DNA from: CAZOHN01 sp964579325
Lineage (GTDB): Bacteria; Pseudomonadota; Alphaproteobacteria; Rhodobacterales; Rhodobacteraceae
Direction of reading: 5' to 3'
DNA length: 35,617 nucleotides
NCBI GenBank assembly: GCA_964579325.1
Contig: CAZOHN010000013.1
Location: forward strand, 1-35,617
The notes under the pieces are model-generated. The model saw only the letters and a program-made list of their open reading frames with translations, was not told the DNA's origin and did no database searches. Of the stretch, positions 17,664 through 25,277 are shown in pieces. Both the position numbers and the translations under genes were made by a program. Each line of letters starts with the position of its first letter. The first letter of the stretch is position 1.

Positions 17664-18173
17664 CTGCGTGTCTCTCCCCTGTCTCCGCTGCCGCGGATGC
17701 CATGTCGGCGATGCCCGGTCCGATCCCGGCGCAAACCAATCGCTCCGGCGCCGCGCATGTCCTGCGCCGGGCCAGCCGAGGGCCGATGCAAAGCCGCGCC
17801 GTTCCATCCCGAAGGACAGTCCGGCGATGGCGTGCATCGCCCGACCGGAAACAGCGTCCCCAAGGTCGGGTCCGCTCCGTTTCCGCCTGTCTGTCGTTGT
17901 CCTTCGGCGACCTCCCCGCCCGGCCCGCGCCGGATGCAGTGAGGTCTTTCCTCCCTCAGAACGCTTTCTCGCAGCGTGGCACGGTGAGGTTGTATTCACC
18001 GTCCGATATAACCCTGCGATTGAATTCAGGCTATTGGATGCGGCCGAGGCCGGTCCATTGCAGAATTCTGATCCCTCTGTTATCGAAAACTGGACACCGA
18101 ACCCCAGCTTACCTAACGTCCGTTCCTCATTTCGCCCCCGCGGCGGGGGCGCAAGGCTGCGAGGAGGATCGCC
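17664..18173. promoter_or_regulatory. 510-base divergent intergenic region between flavoprotein operon and lysR gene
   Basis: No supportable gene. The part nearest the lysR gene (about 17980-18120) is AT-richer and holds two GAATTC-centred palindromes, TGAATTCA (18021-18028) and CAGAATTCTG (18061-18070). Their centres are 41 bases apart, about four helical turns, a plausible paired binding site. A GC-rich inverted repeat at 18133-18151 precedes the lysR ribosome-binding site. The 300 bases nearest the flavoprotein show no recognised signal. Confidence 0.5.
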
Positions 18174-19130
18174 TTGAACCTTACGCTGCGGCAGATGCAG
18201 TACTTCGTGGTGATCGTCGAGACCGGCAACATGCGTCGCGCCGCCGAGCGGCTGAACGTCGCGACGACGGCGCTCAGCGTGCAGATCAAGGCGATGGAGG
18301 AGCGGCTGGGCGTGACGTTGCTGGAACGTCATTCCCGCGGCGTGAGCCCGACCTCGGCGGGAGCCGAGATGTTCCGCAGGGCGCGCGAGATCCTTGACCT
18401 CGTGCAGGAGGCCGAGCGCGCCGTCGCGCCGTTCGAGCGTGACCGGCGGCGCGTGTTGCGGCTCGGGATGGTTCCCAGCACGGCCCGCGTTATGGCGATC
18501 GACGTGGTCTTCGGCGTGGGCCGGCGCTTCAAGGGCACCACGATCGACCTTGTGGAGAGCTGGTCTTCCGACCTCGTGGCAAAGCTCGAAGCAGGCGACC
18601 TCGATTTCGCCATCTGCCGCCCGGTGGAACACGGGCCGGGGCTGCGCTGCCACGAAGTCATCGAGGAGGACCTGGTCTTCGTCACCTCCCGCGACCAGGC
18701 GCGCGAGAGTCGCCGGATCGGCCTTGCCGAGGCGCTGGCGACCGACCTCGCCTTCTACGGCAGCGCGGGGGCCGTCATGGCGCTTGTGCATGACGTGGCG
18801 CGCGCGGCCGGAGTGCCGGTGAACGTCGCGCATACGGTCAAGTCGACAGACGTGATGCGCCATATCGTCGAGCGCGGGCTCGGCACTGCGATCGTGCCCT
18901 ATGGCGCGATCGAGGAGGAGTGCCGGCGGATGCAGGTCGTCGCGCACGAGATCGTCGGCGCGCCACTGAGAATCAACACGATCCTCGCGGCGCGGGCGGA
19001 GACCTTCGAGGAAGGACTGCGCAGCGGTCTCGTCGGCTTCCTGATCGAGAGCACCGTCGAGACCCACCGCCGCCTCGGCCATTTCGCGAGAAACCTGACG
19101 GCGCCGGTCTCGGTCGCCGCCGGAAGCTGA
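18174..19130 (+). CDS. LysR-family transcriptional regulator, probable regulator of the flavoprotein operon
   Basis: A 318-residue regulator. The winged helix-turn-helix is at about 3-62 with RRAAERLNVATTALSVQIKAMEERLG, followed by the typical ERHSRGVSPTSAG strand-turn. The effector-binding domain spans about 92-300. The start is a TTG at 18174, supported by AGGAGG six bases upstream; the next in-frame ATG (residue 8) would cut into the first helix. It is divergent from the flavoprotein/cytochrome operon across 510 bases, which suggests control of that operon by an unknown small molecule. Its end faces the aquaporin gene convergently, with only 40 bases between them. Confidence 0.9.
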   Translation: MNLTLRQMQYFVVIVETGNMRRAAERLNVATTALSVQIKAMEERLGVTLLERHSRGVSPTSAGAEMFRRAREILDLVQEAERAVAPFERDRRRVLRLGMVPSTARVMAIDVVFGVGRRFKGTTIDLVESWSSDLVAKLEAGDLDFAICRPVEHGPGLRCHEVIEEDLVFVTSRDQARESRRIGLAEALATDLAFYGSAGAVMALVHDVARAAGVPVNVAHTVKSTDVMRHIVERGLGTAIVPYGAIEEECRRMQVVAHEIVGAPLRINTILAARAETFEEGLRSGLVGFLIESTVETHRRLGHFARNLTAPVSVAAGS

Positions 19131-19170
19131 CCCGCGCCCGGCAGGCACGGGCAGGCTGCGGGCAACCCCC

Positions 19171-19863
19171 TCAGGCGGCGTTGTCTGGCAGGACAGCCCG
19201 GGCCACGATGGCCCCGAGGGCGGCGCCGGTCAGGGGGGCCGCCCAGAAGAGCCAGAGCTGCGCCAACGCCGGCCCGTCCGCGAACAGCGCCACGCCCAGC
19301 GAGCGGGCCGGGTTCACCGAAGTGTTGGTCACCGGGATCGAGACGAGGTGGATCAGCGTGAGCGCCAGCCCGATGGCGATGGGTGCAAAGCCCGCCGGCG
19401 CGCCGCGCGCCGTGGCGCCCAGGATCACGATCAGGAAACCCGCGGTCATCACGACTTCGGTGACGAAGGCCGAAGTCAGCCCGTACCCGCCGGGCGAGGC
19501 CGCGCCGTATCCGTTTGAGGCAAAGCCCCCCACGCCCGCGAAGCCCGCCTGACCCGAGACGATGAGGTAGAGCACTGCCGCCGCCGCGATCGCGCCAGCG
19601 ACCTGAGCGAGCCAGTAGCCGGCCACCTTGCCCGCCTCGAAGCGCCCCGCCACGACGAGGCCCAGCGTGACCGCCGGGTTGAAGTGCCCGCCCGACACGC
19701 CGCCGAGCGCGTAGGCCATGGTCAGGACGGTGAGGCCGAAGGCGAGCGAGACGCCCAGAAGGCCGATGCCGACGTCGGGAAAGGCGGCGGCGAGGACGGC
19801 GCTGCCGCAGCCGCCGAGGACAAGCCAGAACGTGCCGACGAATTCGGCTGCGAGTGGTTTCAT
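19171..19863 (-). CDS. aqpZ: aquaporin Z
   Basis: A six-helix inner-membrane water channel of 230 residues, the normal AqpZ length. Both half-helix motifs are intact: NPA at 62-64 (GGHFNPAVTLG) and NPA at 184-186 (SVNPARSLG). Selectivity-filter residues are consistent with a water-specific AqpZ: Phe42, His172, Thr181 and Arg187. There is no large-residue replacement or Asp insertion of the glycerol-facilitator type. It is downstream of the Rrf2-type regulator on the same strand but separated by 195 bases with a hairpin, so probably transcribed on its own. No link with N2O reduction is evident. Confidence 0.95.
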   Translation of the reverse strand: MKPLAAEFVGTFWLVLGGCGSAVLAAAFPDVGIGLLGVSLAFGLTVLTMAYALGGVSGGHFNPAVTLGLVVAGRFEAGKVAGYWLAQVAGAIAAAAVLYLIVSGQAGFAGVGGFASNGYGAASPGGYGLTSAFVTEVVMTAGFLIVILGATARGAPAGFAPIAIGLALTLIHLVSIPVTNTSVNPARSLGVALFADGPALAQLWLFWAAPLTGAALGAIVARAVLPDNAA

Positions 19864-19967
19864 CTTCGTCTACTCCCGTAGCGTGTCTAACGACGGGGCT
19901 GGTCTGAAGGCCTGCCCTGCACAGTGTAGGTTTCCCGCGCAAGGGGCGGGTCCGCACCGGGAATTTT

Positions 19968-19985
19968 GCCGGGATTTTCCCCGGC
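19968..19985 (-). terminator. hairpin downstream of the nsrR-like gene
   Basis: A 6-bp stem GCCGGG (19968-19973) / CCCGGC (19980-19985) has the loop ATTTTC, followed on the minus strand by an A-rich rather than U-rich stretch. It shares the 16-base core CCGGGATTTTCCCCGG with the hairpin at 7230-7253. It lies 74 bases past the nsrR-like stop and probably separates that gene from aqpZ. Confidence 0.45.
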
Positions 19986-20058
19986 CTGACGAGCCTGGGG
20001 GCGACGACGGGACGGCGGATGCGGCCCGCCATGCCGACCCGGCCGACCGCAACGCCGA

Positions 20059-20535
20059 CTACTTCGCGCCAAGCCTCGGCCCCCGCACTGGCTGAGATCC
20101 GCCTTCCGGTGCCGCGGTGAGCGCCCCGAAGATCGTGTCGTCGATGGTGATATCGGCCAGGCTGTAGCGGTCGAAGACCTCCAGCATCGCTTGCAGCGCC
20201 CGGTTGAAGATCGCAGGCAGACGACAGGCACGCGTGATGCAGCACTGGTTGTCCTCGCGGAAGCACTCGACCATGGCGAAGTCCGGTTCGGTCGCCCGAA
20301 TGACCTGGCCGAGGTTGATGGCCTCCGGCGCCGCGGCCAACCGGAAGCCGCCCGACCTGCCGCGCTGCCCTTCCAGGAAGCCTTCGCGCACGAGGGTGCG
20401 GACGACCTTCTTCAGATGCGGTGCCGAGATGCCGTAGACGCTCGCCGCCTCGGCGATCGTGACGTTCTTGTCCCGCTTGCTCGCCGCCAGAATGAGGGTC
20501 CGCAGGGCATAGTCGGTGAACATGGTCAGTCGCAT
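20059..20535 (-). CDS. nsrR: Rrf2-family Fe-S regulator, NsrR-like nitric-oxide sensor
   Basis: A 158-residue transcription factor. The Rrf2 winged helix-turn-helix opens with MRLTMFTDYALRTL, including Asp8, the extra cluster ligand of NsrR. The cysteine set is Cys91, Cys98/99 and Cys104 (CFREDNQCC, then RACRL), as in NsrR proteins that carry an NO-sensitive Fe-S cluster. The ATG at 20535 fits the family start; an upstream ATG at 20610 would add 25 unrelated residues. It is divergent from nosC-R-Z with an FNR-type box between the two, so it probably couples the nos genes, and perhaps itself, to NO. IscR is less likely given the cysteine pattern and context. Confidence 0.82.
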   Translation of the reverse strand: MRLTMFTDYALRTLILAASKRDKNVTIAEAASVYGISAPHLKKVVRTLVREGFLEGQRGRSGGFRLAAAPEAINLGQVIRATEPDFAMVECFREDNQCCITRACRLPAIFNRALQAMLEVFDRYSLADITIDDTIFGALTAAPEGGSQPVRGPRLGAK

Positions 20536-20615
20536 TGGGTGTCCGTTCCCCTCTCGCTGCCCGCGGAAGGCCGCAGGTCCCGTCGGTGTGCTGTGCGCAA
20601 TAAAGGACATCTGAT

Positions 20616-20629
20616 TTGATCCTGGTCAA
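20616..20629. promoter_or_regulatory. FNR/Nnr-type binding site
   Basis: The sequence TTGATcctgGTCAA differs from the consensus TTGAT-N4-ATCAA by one base. It lies almost exactly midway between the divergent nsrR-like start (20535) and nosC start (20707), about 80-90 bases from each. It is suited to anaerobic or NO-dependent activation of nos transcription by an FNR/CRP-family protein. No such regulator is encoded in the window. Confidence 0.75.
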
Positions 20630-20706
20630 GGTCGCTGTGCTTCATCACTGCGAGAAGAAGCTCATAAAAAGATGATGTCAGATGACCCAAAAATCGGAAA
20701 TCCGGA

Positions 20707-21129
20707 ATGTGTAGGAGCGGCGCCCCCGGCCGGCAAAGGCGCGCGCGCCTGATCGGTGCGCTTGCCGCCCGCATCCTCGTGGTGGCCGCCGCGCTCGTGA
20801 TGGCGGCGGGCGGGGGCATCGCGGCCCGGACACATGCTCCGGCAGAGCAGGGTATCGCGATGGTGATCTGCGCCGAGGGTGGTGCCCGGACGGTCGTCCT
20901 GGACCGAGAAGGCAATCCCGTCGCACCGGCCGACGCAGAGGTCTGCGTCGTGTCCTGCCTGTGCTGCCCGGCAGCGCCCGACATCACCATCGCGCCGCCG
21001 GTGCATCGCGCGACGAACGGGGCGGGCGACGCAACCCGCCTCGTCCCGCCAATGCCGCGGGCGGCCCTTTCCTTCGAGCGCGGGCTTGTCCACGCACCGC
21101 GCGGCCCTCCTTCAGAGGATCCCGAATGA
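20707..21129 (+). CDS. nosC: NosC-like small membrane-anchored/exported protein (DUF2946-like)
   Basis: A 140-residue protein occupying the nosC position of a nosCRZDFYLX cluster. After a basic N-terminus a single hydrophobic segment lies at about 15-40, then the pattern MVICAEGGARTVVLDREGN (52-70), as in DUF2946-type proteins, and a cysteine cluster CVVSCLCC (80-87). The cysteines could bind a metal such as copper, but no function is established for NosC and none is claimed here. Its stop overlaps the nosR start in an ATGA junction. The ATG at 20707 has a poor ribosome-binding site. The C-terminal 50 residues are low-complexity. Assignment rests mainly on position. Confidence 0.68.
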   Translation: MCRSGAPGRQRRARLIGALAARILVVAAALVMAAGGGIAARTHAPAEQGIAMVICAEGGARTVVLDREGNPVAPADAEVCVVSCLCCPAAPDITIAPPVHRATNGAGDATRLVPPMPRAALSFERGLVHAPRGPPSEDPE

Positions 21130-23342
21130 TCTCGCTCCTTCACCAGTTCGGCCGGGTCCTTGCCCTGTTTGCCCTCCTTGCCGCGCCCGTCGCCGCGCCC
21201 GCTGCTGCTCAGACCCCGATCCTCGACCAGTTTCTCGGAGAGGTCGCCGCGTCCGACCTCATCGAGGGCGCCGATGGCTTCGGCCCGATCCGCGGTGACC
21301 TGCCCGTTGCTCCGATCCTGGGCGGCGGCGAGACGCTCGGCTACGCCTTCCTGACATCCGACTTCGTCGGTACCACCGGCTACTCGGGAAAACCGATCCA
21401 CGTCGTCGTCGCCATCGGCCTCGATGCGGTGCTCCGCGCGGTGAAGCTGGTCAGGCATTCCGAGCCAATTGTGCTCATCGGCATTCCCGAGGCGCGCGTG
21501 CAGGCGCTCACGGCATCCTATGCCGGGCTCGACATCGCGGCCGAGGCGGCATCGGGCGGCGCGGCGCATGATCTCAACATCATCTCCGGCGCGACTGTCA
21601 CGATCATGGTGATCGACGATTCAGTCGTGCGCTCATCGATCCGGGTGGCGCGCGCACTGGGTCTGGGCGGGCTCGTGGCCGAGGTGGCGCCGACGGGGCC
21701 GCGCTTCACGATCGACCCGGACGCCCGTGCCGCAAGCGACTGGCACGGGCAGGTGGGCGAGGGAACGGTTCGCCGGCTCTCTCTCGACGTGGGCCAGGTC
21801 AACCGCGCGTTCGAGCAGGTCGCCGATCCGCGCGCTGCCGAAAGGCCCATCGCAGGGGCCGAGGACGCTCCGTTCATCGACCTCTACGTCACGCTCGCCT
21901 CGGTTCCCGGTATCGCGGATGCGATGCTCGAGCCGGGCGAGGCGCAGAACCTGCGCGGCTGGCTTGCAGAGGGGGAGCACGCGATCCTTGTCGCGGGCAG
22001 GGGGCAGTACTCCTTCAAGGGCTCCGGCTTTGTCCGCGGTGGCATCTTCGACCGGATCCAGTTGATCCAGGGCGATTTCTCGGTCCGCTTCCGCGACCGT
22101 GACCACCGCCGGGTGGGCGCCATCGCCGCCGACGGCGCCCCGACGTTTGCCGAGATGGACCTGTTCCGGCTTCCCGCCGATGTCGGGTTCGACCCGACCG
22201 AGCCGTTCCGGCTCCAGCTTCTTGTGCAGCGCGACGTGGGCGCGATCGAGCGGGTCTACACCACCTTCGAGATGGGTTGGCAGCCGCCGCAACAGTTCCT
22301 GGCCGCTGTAACGCCACCCCCCGGACCGCTCCCCGTACTCCCGGCGTCCCTGCTGGCGGACCAGCCCGGGGAGGCCGCGGCCAAGACAGCGCTCTGGCAG
22401 CGCATCTGGCGCGACAAGACGGTGGAGATCGGCATCCTGGCCGGGATGCTCGCTGTCCTGACGGCAGGGTTCTTCTTCCAGAACATCCTGACCCGGTCGG
22501 CCCGGGCGACGCTGTGGTTCCGGATGGGGTTCCTGACGGCGACGCTGGTGTTCCTTGGCTGGTACGCGAACGCGCAGCTCTCGGTCGTCAACCTGATGGC
22601 GCTGGCAAACGCCGTTGCCGCCGGCTTCACCTGGGACGCCTTCCTGCTCGATCCGCTGACCTTCATCCTGTGGTTTTCGGTTGCCGCAGCGCTGATCTTC
22701 TGGGGGCGTGGCGCATATTGCGGCTGGCTCTGCCCGTTCGGGGCGCTGCAGGAACTCAGCAATCGGATCGCGAAGGCCTTCCGGGTACCCCAGTGGAACC
22801 TGCCCTGGGGCCTGCACGAACGGCTCTGGGCGGTGAAGTATATCCTGTTCCTCGGGCTCTTCGGGGTCTCGCTCGCCTCGATCGACCAAGCCGAGCGGCT
22901 GGCGGAAGTCGAGCCCTTCAAGACCGCGATCATCCTCAAGTTCGACCGCGCCTGGCCCTTTGTGCTCTATGCGCTGGTGCTGCTCGGGGCGGGGCTCTTC
23001 GTCGAGCGGTTCTATTGCCGCTACCTCTGCCCGCTCGGTGCCGCGCTGGCCATCCCTGCGCGGATCCGGATGTTCGACTGGCTCAGGCGCTACCGCGAAT
23101 GCGGCAATCCCTGCCAGACCTGCGCGAACGAATGCATGGTCCAGGCGATCCACCCGACCGGAGAGATCAATCCGAACGAGTGCCTGAACTGCCTGAACTG
23201 CCAGGTTCTCTACAAGTCCTCAACGAAATGCCCGGTCGTGCAGCGCCGTGACAAGCGGCGGGCAACCGCTTCGGCCGGAGCCGAAGCTCTCGACCGGATT
23301 CTCACCAATCACCCCAACAGAAAGGAGACTCAAAATGTCTGA
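21126..23342 (+). CDS. nosR: NosR, flavin/iron-sulfur membrane protein for N2O reduction
   Basis: A 738-residue polytopic protein needed for nos expression and for electron supply to NosZ. A signal peptide (about 1-28) is followed by a periplasmic FMN-binding domain; the SGAT motif at 154-157 gives Thr157 as the probable covalent FMN site, to be modified by NosX. Membrane segments start near residue 435. Two CxxxCP motifs (Cys532/Cys536 and Cys631/Cys635) and a C-terminal cysteine cluster from Cys659 (CGNPCQTC, CLNCLNC) supply the Fe-S sites. The start at 21126 overlaps nosC, and the last codons overlap the nosZ start, so the three genes are translationally linked. Length and motif order match Paracoccus-type NosR. 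Confidence 0.96.
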   Translation: MISLLHQFGRVLALFALLAAPVAAPAAAQTPILDQFLGEVAASDLIEGADGFGPIRGDLPVAPILGGGETLGYAFLTSDFVGTTGYSGKPIHVVVAIGLDAVLRAVKLVRHSEPIVLIGIPEARVQALTASYAGLDIAAEAASGGAAHDLNIISGATVTIMVIDDSVVRSSIRVARALGLGGLVAEVAPTGPRFTIDPDARAASDWHGQVGEGTVRRLSLDVGQVNRAFEQVADPRAAERPIAGAEDAPFIDLYVTLASVPGIADAMLEPGEAQNLRGWLAEGEHAILVAGRGQYSFKGSGFVRGGIFDRIQLIQGDFSVRFRDRDHRRVGAIAADGAPTFAEMDLFRLPADVGFDPTEPFRLQLLVQRDVGAIERVYTTFEMGWQPPQQFLAAVTPPPGPLPVLPASLLADQPGEAAAKTALWQRIWRDKTVEIGILAGMLAVLTAGFFFQNILTRSARATLWFRMGFLTATLVFLGWYANAQLSVVNLMALANAVAAGFTWDAFLLDPLTFILWFSVAAALIFWGRGAYCGWLCPFGALQELSNRIAKAFRVPQWNLPWGLHERLWAVKYILFLGLFGVSLASIDQAERLAEVEPFKTAIILKFDRAWPFVLYALVLLGAGLFVERFYCRYLCPLGAALAIPARIRMFDWLRRYRECGNPCQTCANECMVQAIHPTGEINPNECLNCLNCQVLYKSSTKCPVVQRRDKRRATASAGAEALDRILTNHPNRKETQNV

Positions 23343-25275
23343 CGGAATGGGGAAAAGCGGCATCAGCCGTCGCAACCTGCTGGGTGCGACCGCCGGCGGT
23401 GCAGCCCTGGGTACGCTCGGGGTATCGGGAGGCGCCATCCTGACGGGCGCCGCGGGCGGAGCGCTCATGGGCGCGACAACGGCGGCGAGGGCGGAAACCG
23501 TGCCCGGCCATGTCGCGCCGGGCGAGCTGGACGAATACTACGGCTTCTGGTCCTCGGGCCAGTCCGGCGAGATGCGGATCCTGGGCATCCCGTCGATGCG
23601 CGAACTGATGCGGGTGCCGGTGTTCAACATCTGCTCGGCCACTGGCTGGGGCATCACCAACGAATCCAGGAAGGTCCTGACCGAAGGCCTGACCGAGAAG
23701 ACCCGCGCCTACCTCGCGGCCAACGGCCTCGAGTTCCCGCGCAACGGAGACCTGCACCACGTCCACATGTCCTTTACCGAGGGCAAGTACGACGGGCGCT
23801 TCCTGTTCATGAACGACAAGGCCAACACGCGCGTCGCGCGGGTGCGGTGCGACGTCATGAAATGTGACAAGATCATCGAGATCCCCAACGCCAAGGGCAT
23901 CCACGGCCTGCGGCCGCAGAAATGGCCGCGCACCAACTACGTCTTCGCCAATGGCGAGGACGAGGCGCCGATGGTCAACGACGGCACGATCCTCGACGAC
24001 CCGTCGCAATACGTGAACTTCTACACCGCGATCAACGCCGACGACATGACCATCGCCTGGCAGGTCATGGTGAGCGGCAACCTCGACAACACCGACGCCG
24101 ACTATGACGGCAAATACGCCTTCTCCACCTCCTACAACTCGGAGATGGGGATGACGTTGCCCGACATGACGGCGTCCGACATGGATCACGTTGTCGTCTT
24201 CAACATCGCCGAGATCGAGAACGGGATCGCCGCGGGCGACTTCCAGGAACTGAACGGCGTCAAGGTCATCGAAGGGCGCAAGGGGCAGAACAAGAACTAT
24301 ACCCGCTATATCCCGATCCCGAACAACCCGCACGGCTGCAACATGGCGCCGGACCGGGTGCACCTCTGCATCGGCGGCAAGCTCTCGCCGACCGTCAGCG
24401 TGATCGACGTGCGCAAGCTCGACGCGGTGTTTCATGACGGTGCCGATCCGCGTTCGGCGGTGGTTGCCGAACCGGAGCTGGGCCTTGGCCCGCTGCATAC
24501 CTGCTTCGACGGCCAGGGCAACGCCTTCACGACCCTGTTCCTCGACAGCCAGGTCGTGAAGTGGAACCTCGACCGCGCTATCCGCGCCTATGCCGGCGAA
24601 AGCGTCGACCCGATCATTTCGAAGACCGACGTCCACTACCAGCCGGGCCACAACTCGACCGCCGAGGGCGAGACACTCGATGCTTCGGCGAAATACTATC
24701 TCTCCATGAACAAGTTCTCGAAGGATCGCTTCCTGAACGTCGGCCCGCTGAAGCCCGAGAACGAGCAGCTCTTCGTCATCGACGGTGACAACCTGACCCT
24801 CGTGCACGACGGCCCGACCTTCGCCGAGCCGCATGACTCCATCCTCGTCCACCGCTCGAAGGTCAACCCGCTGAACGCCTGGAACCGCGATGATCCGATG
24901 TGGGAGGCCGCGCGACAACAGGCCCAGGCCGACGGCGTGGATCTCGACTGGGGCGCCGACGTGATCCGCGACGGCAACAAGGTGCGGGTCTACATGACCA
25001 GCCAGGCGCCGACCTTCAGCCTTGAAACCTTCACCGTGAAGCAGGGCGACGAGGTCACGGTCTTCGTCACCAACCAGGACGACATCGACGACCTGACCCA
25101 CGGCTTCACGATGGGCAACCACGGCGTCGCCATGGAAGTCGGGCCGCAGCAGACCGCCTCGGTCACCTTCACCGCAGCCCAGCCGGGCGTCTACTGGTAC
25201 TACTGCCAGTGGTTCTGCCACGCGCTCCACATGGAGATGCGGGGCCGGATGTTCGTCGAGCCGCAGGGGACCTGA
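23335..25275 (+). CDS. nosZ: nitrous-oxide reductase, clade I, Tat-exported
   Basis: A periplasmic multicopper enzyme of 646 residues reducing N2O to N2. The Tat signal is SRRNLLGATAGGAALG (11-26). The seven-bladed propeller carries CuZ-type histidine motifs, including DLHHVHMSF, NNPHGCNMAPD, LGPLHTCFDG and HYQPGHNST. The C-terminal cupredoxin domain has the CuA set Cys624, Trp626, Cys628, His632 and Met635 (CQWFCHALHMEM). Twin-arginine export and an accompanying NosR place it in clade I. AAGGAG sits 8 bases before the ATG, which lies inside the end of nosR. All key copper ligands appear intact, so the enzyme should be functional. Confidence 0.98.
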   Translation: MSDGMGKSGISRRNLLGATAGGAALGTLGVSGGAILTGAAGGALMGATTAARAETVPGHVAPGELDEYYGFWSSGQSGEMRILGIPSMRELMRVPVFNICSATGWGITNESRKVLTEGLTEKTRAYLAANGLEFPRNGDLHHVHMSFTEGKYDGRFLFMNDKANTRVARVRCDVMKCDKIIEIPNAKGIHGLRPQKWPRTNYVFANGEDEAPMVNDGTILDDPSQYVNFYTAINADDMTIAWQVMVSGNLDNTDADYDGKYAFSTSYNSEMGMTLPDMTASDMDHVVVFNIAEIENGIAAGDFQELNGVKVIEGRKGQNKNYTRYIPIPNNPHGCNMAPDRVHLCIGGKLSPTVSVIDVRKLDAVFHDGADPRSAVVAEPELGLGPLHTCFDGQGNAFTTLFLDSQVVKWNLDRAIRAYAGESVDPIISKTDVHYQPGHNSTAEGETLDASAKYYLSMNKFSKDRFLNVGPLKPENEQLFVIDGDNLTLVHDGPTFAEPHDSILVHRSKVNPLNAWNRDDPMWEAARQQAQADGVDLDWGADVIRDGNKVRVYMTSQAPTFSLETFTVKQGDEVTVFVTNQDDIDDLTHGFTMGNHGVAMEVGPQQTASVTFTAAQPGVYWYYCQWFCHALHMEMRGRMFVEPQGT

Positions 25276-25277
25276 CG

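Noticed and set aside
20640..20706. A possible NsrR half-site (AAAGATGATGTCAGATG) before nosC
   Set aside because: Only a loose match to the AAGATG half-site, without a convincing second half. Not enough to call.
23302..25230. A 642-codon open frame on the minus strand
   Set aside because: It is exactly antisense to nosZ, whose copper ligands are all present. No ribosome-binding site or recognisable domain.
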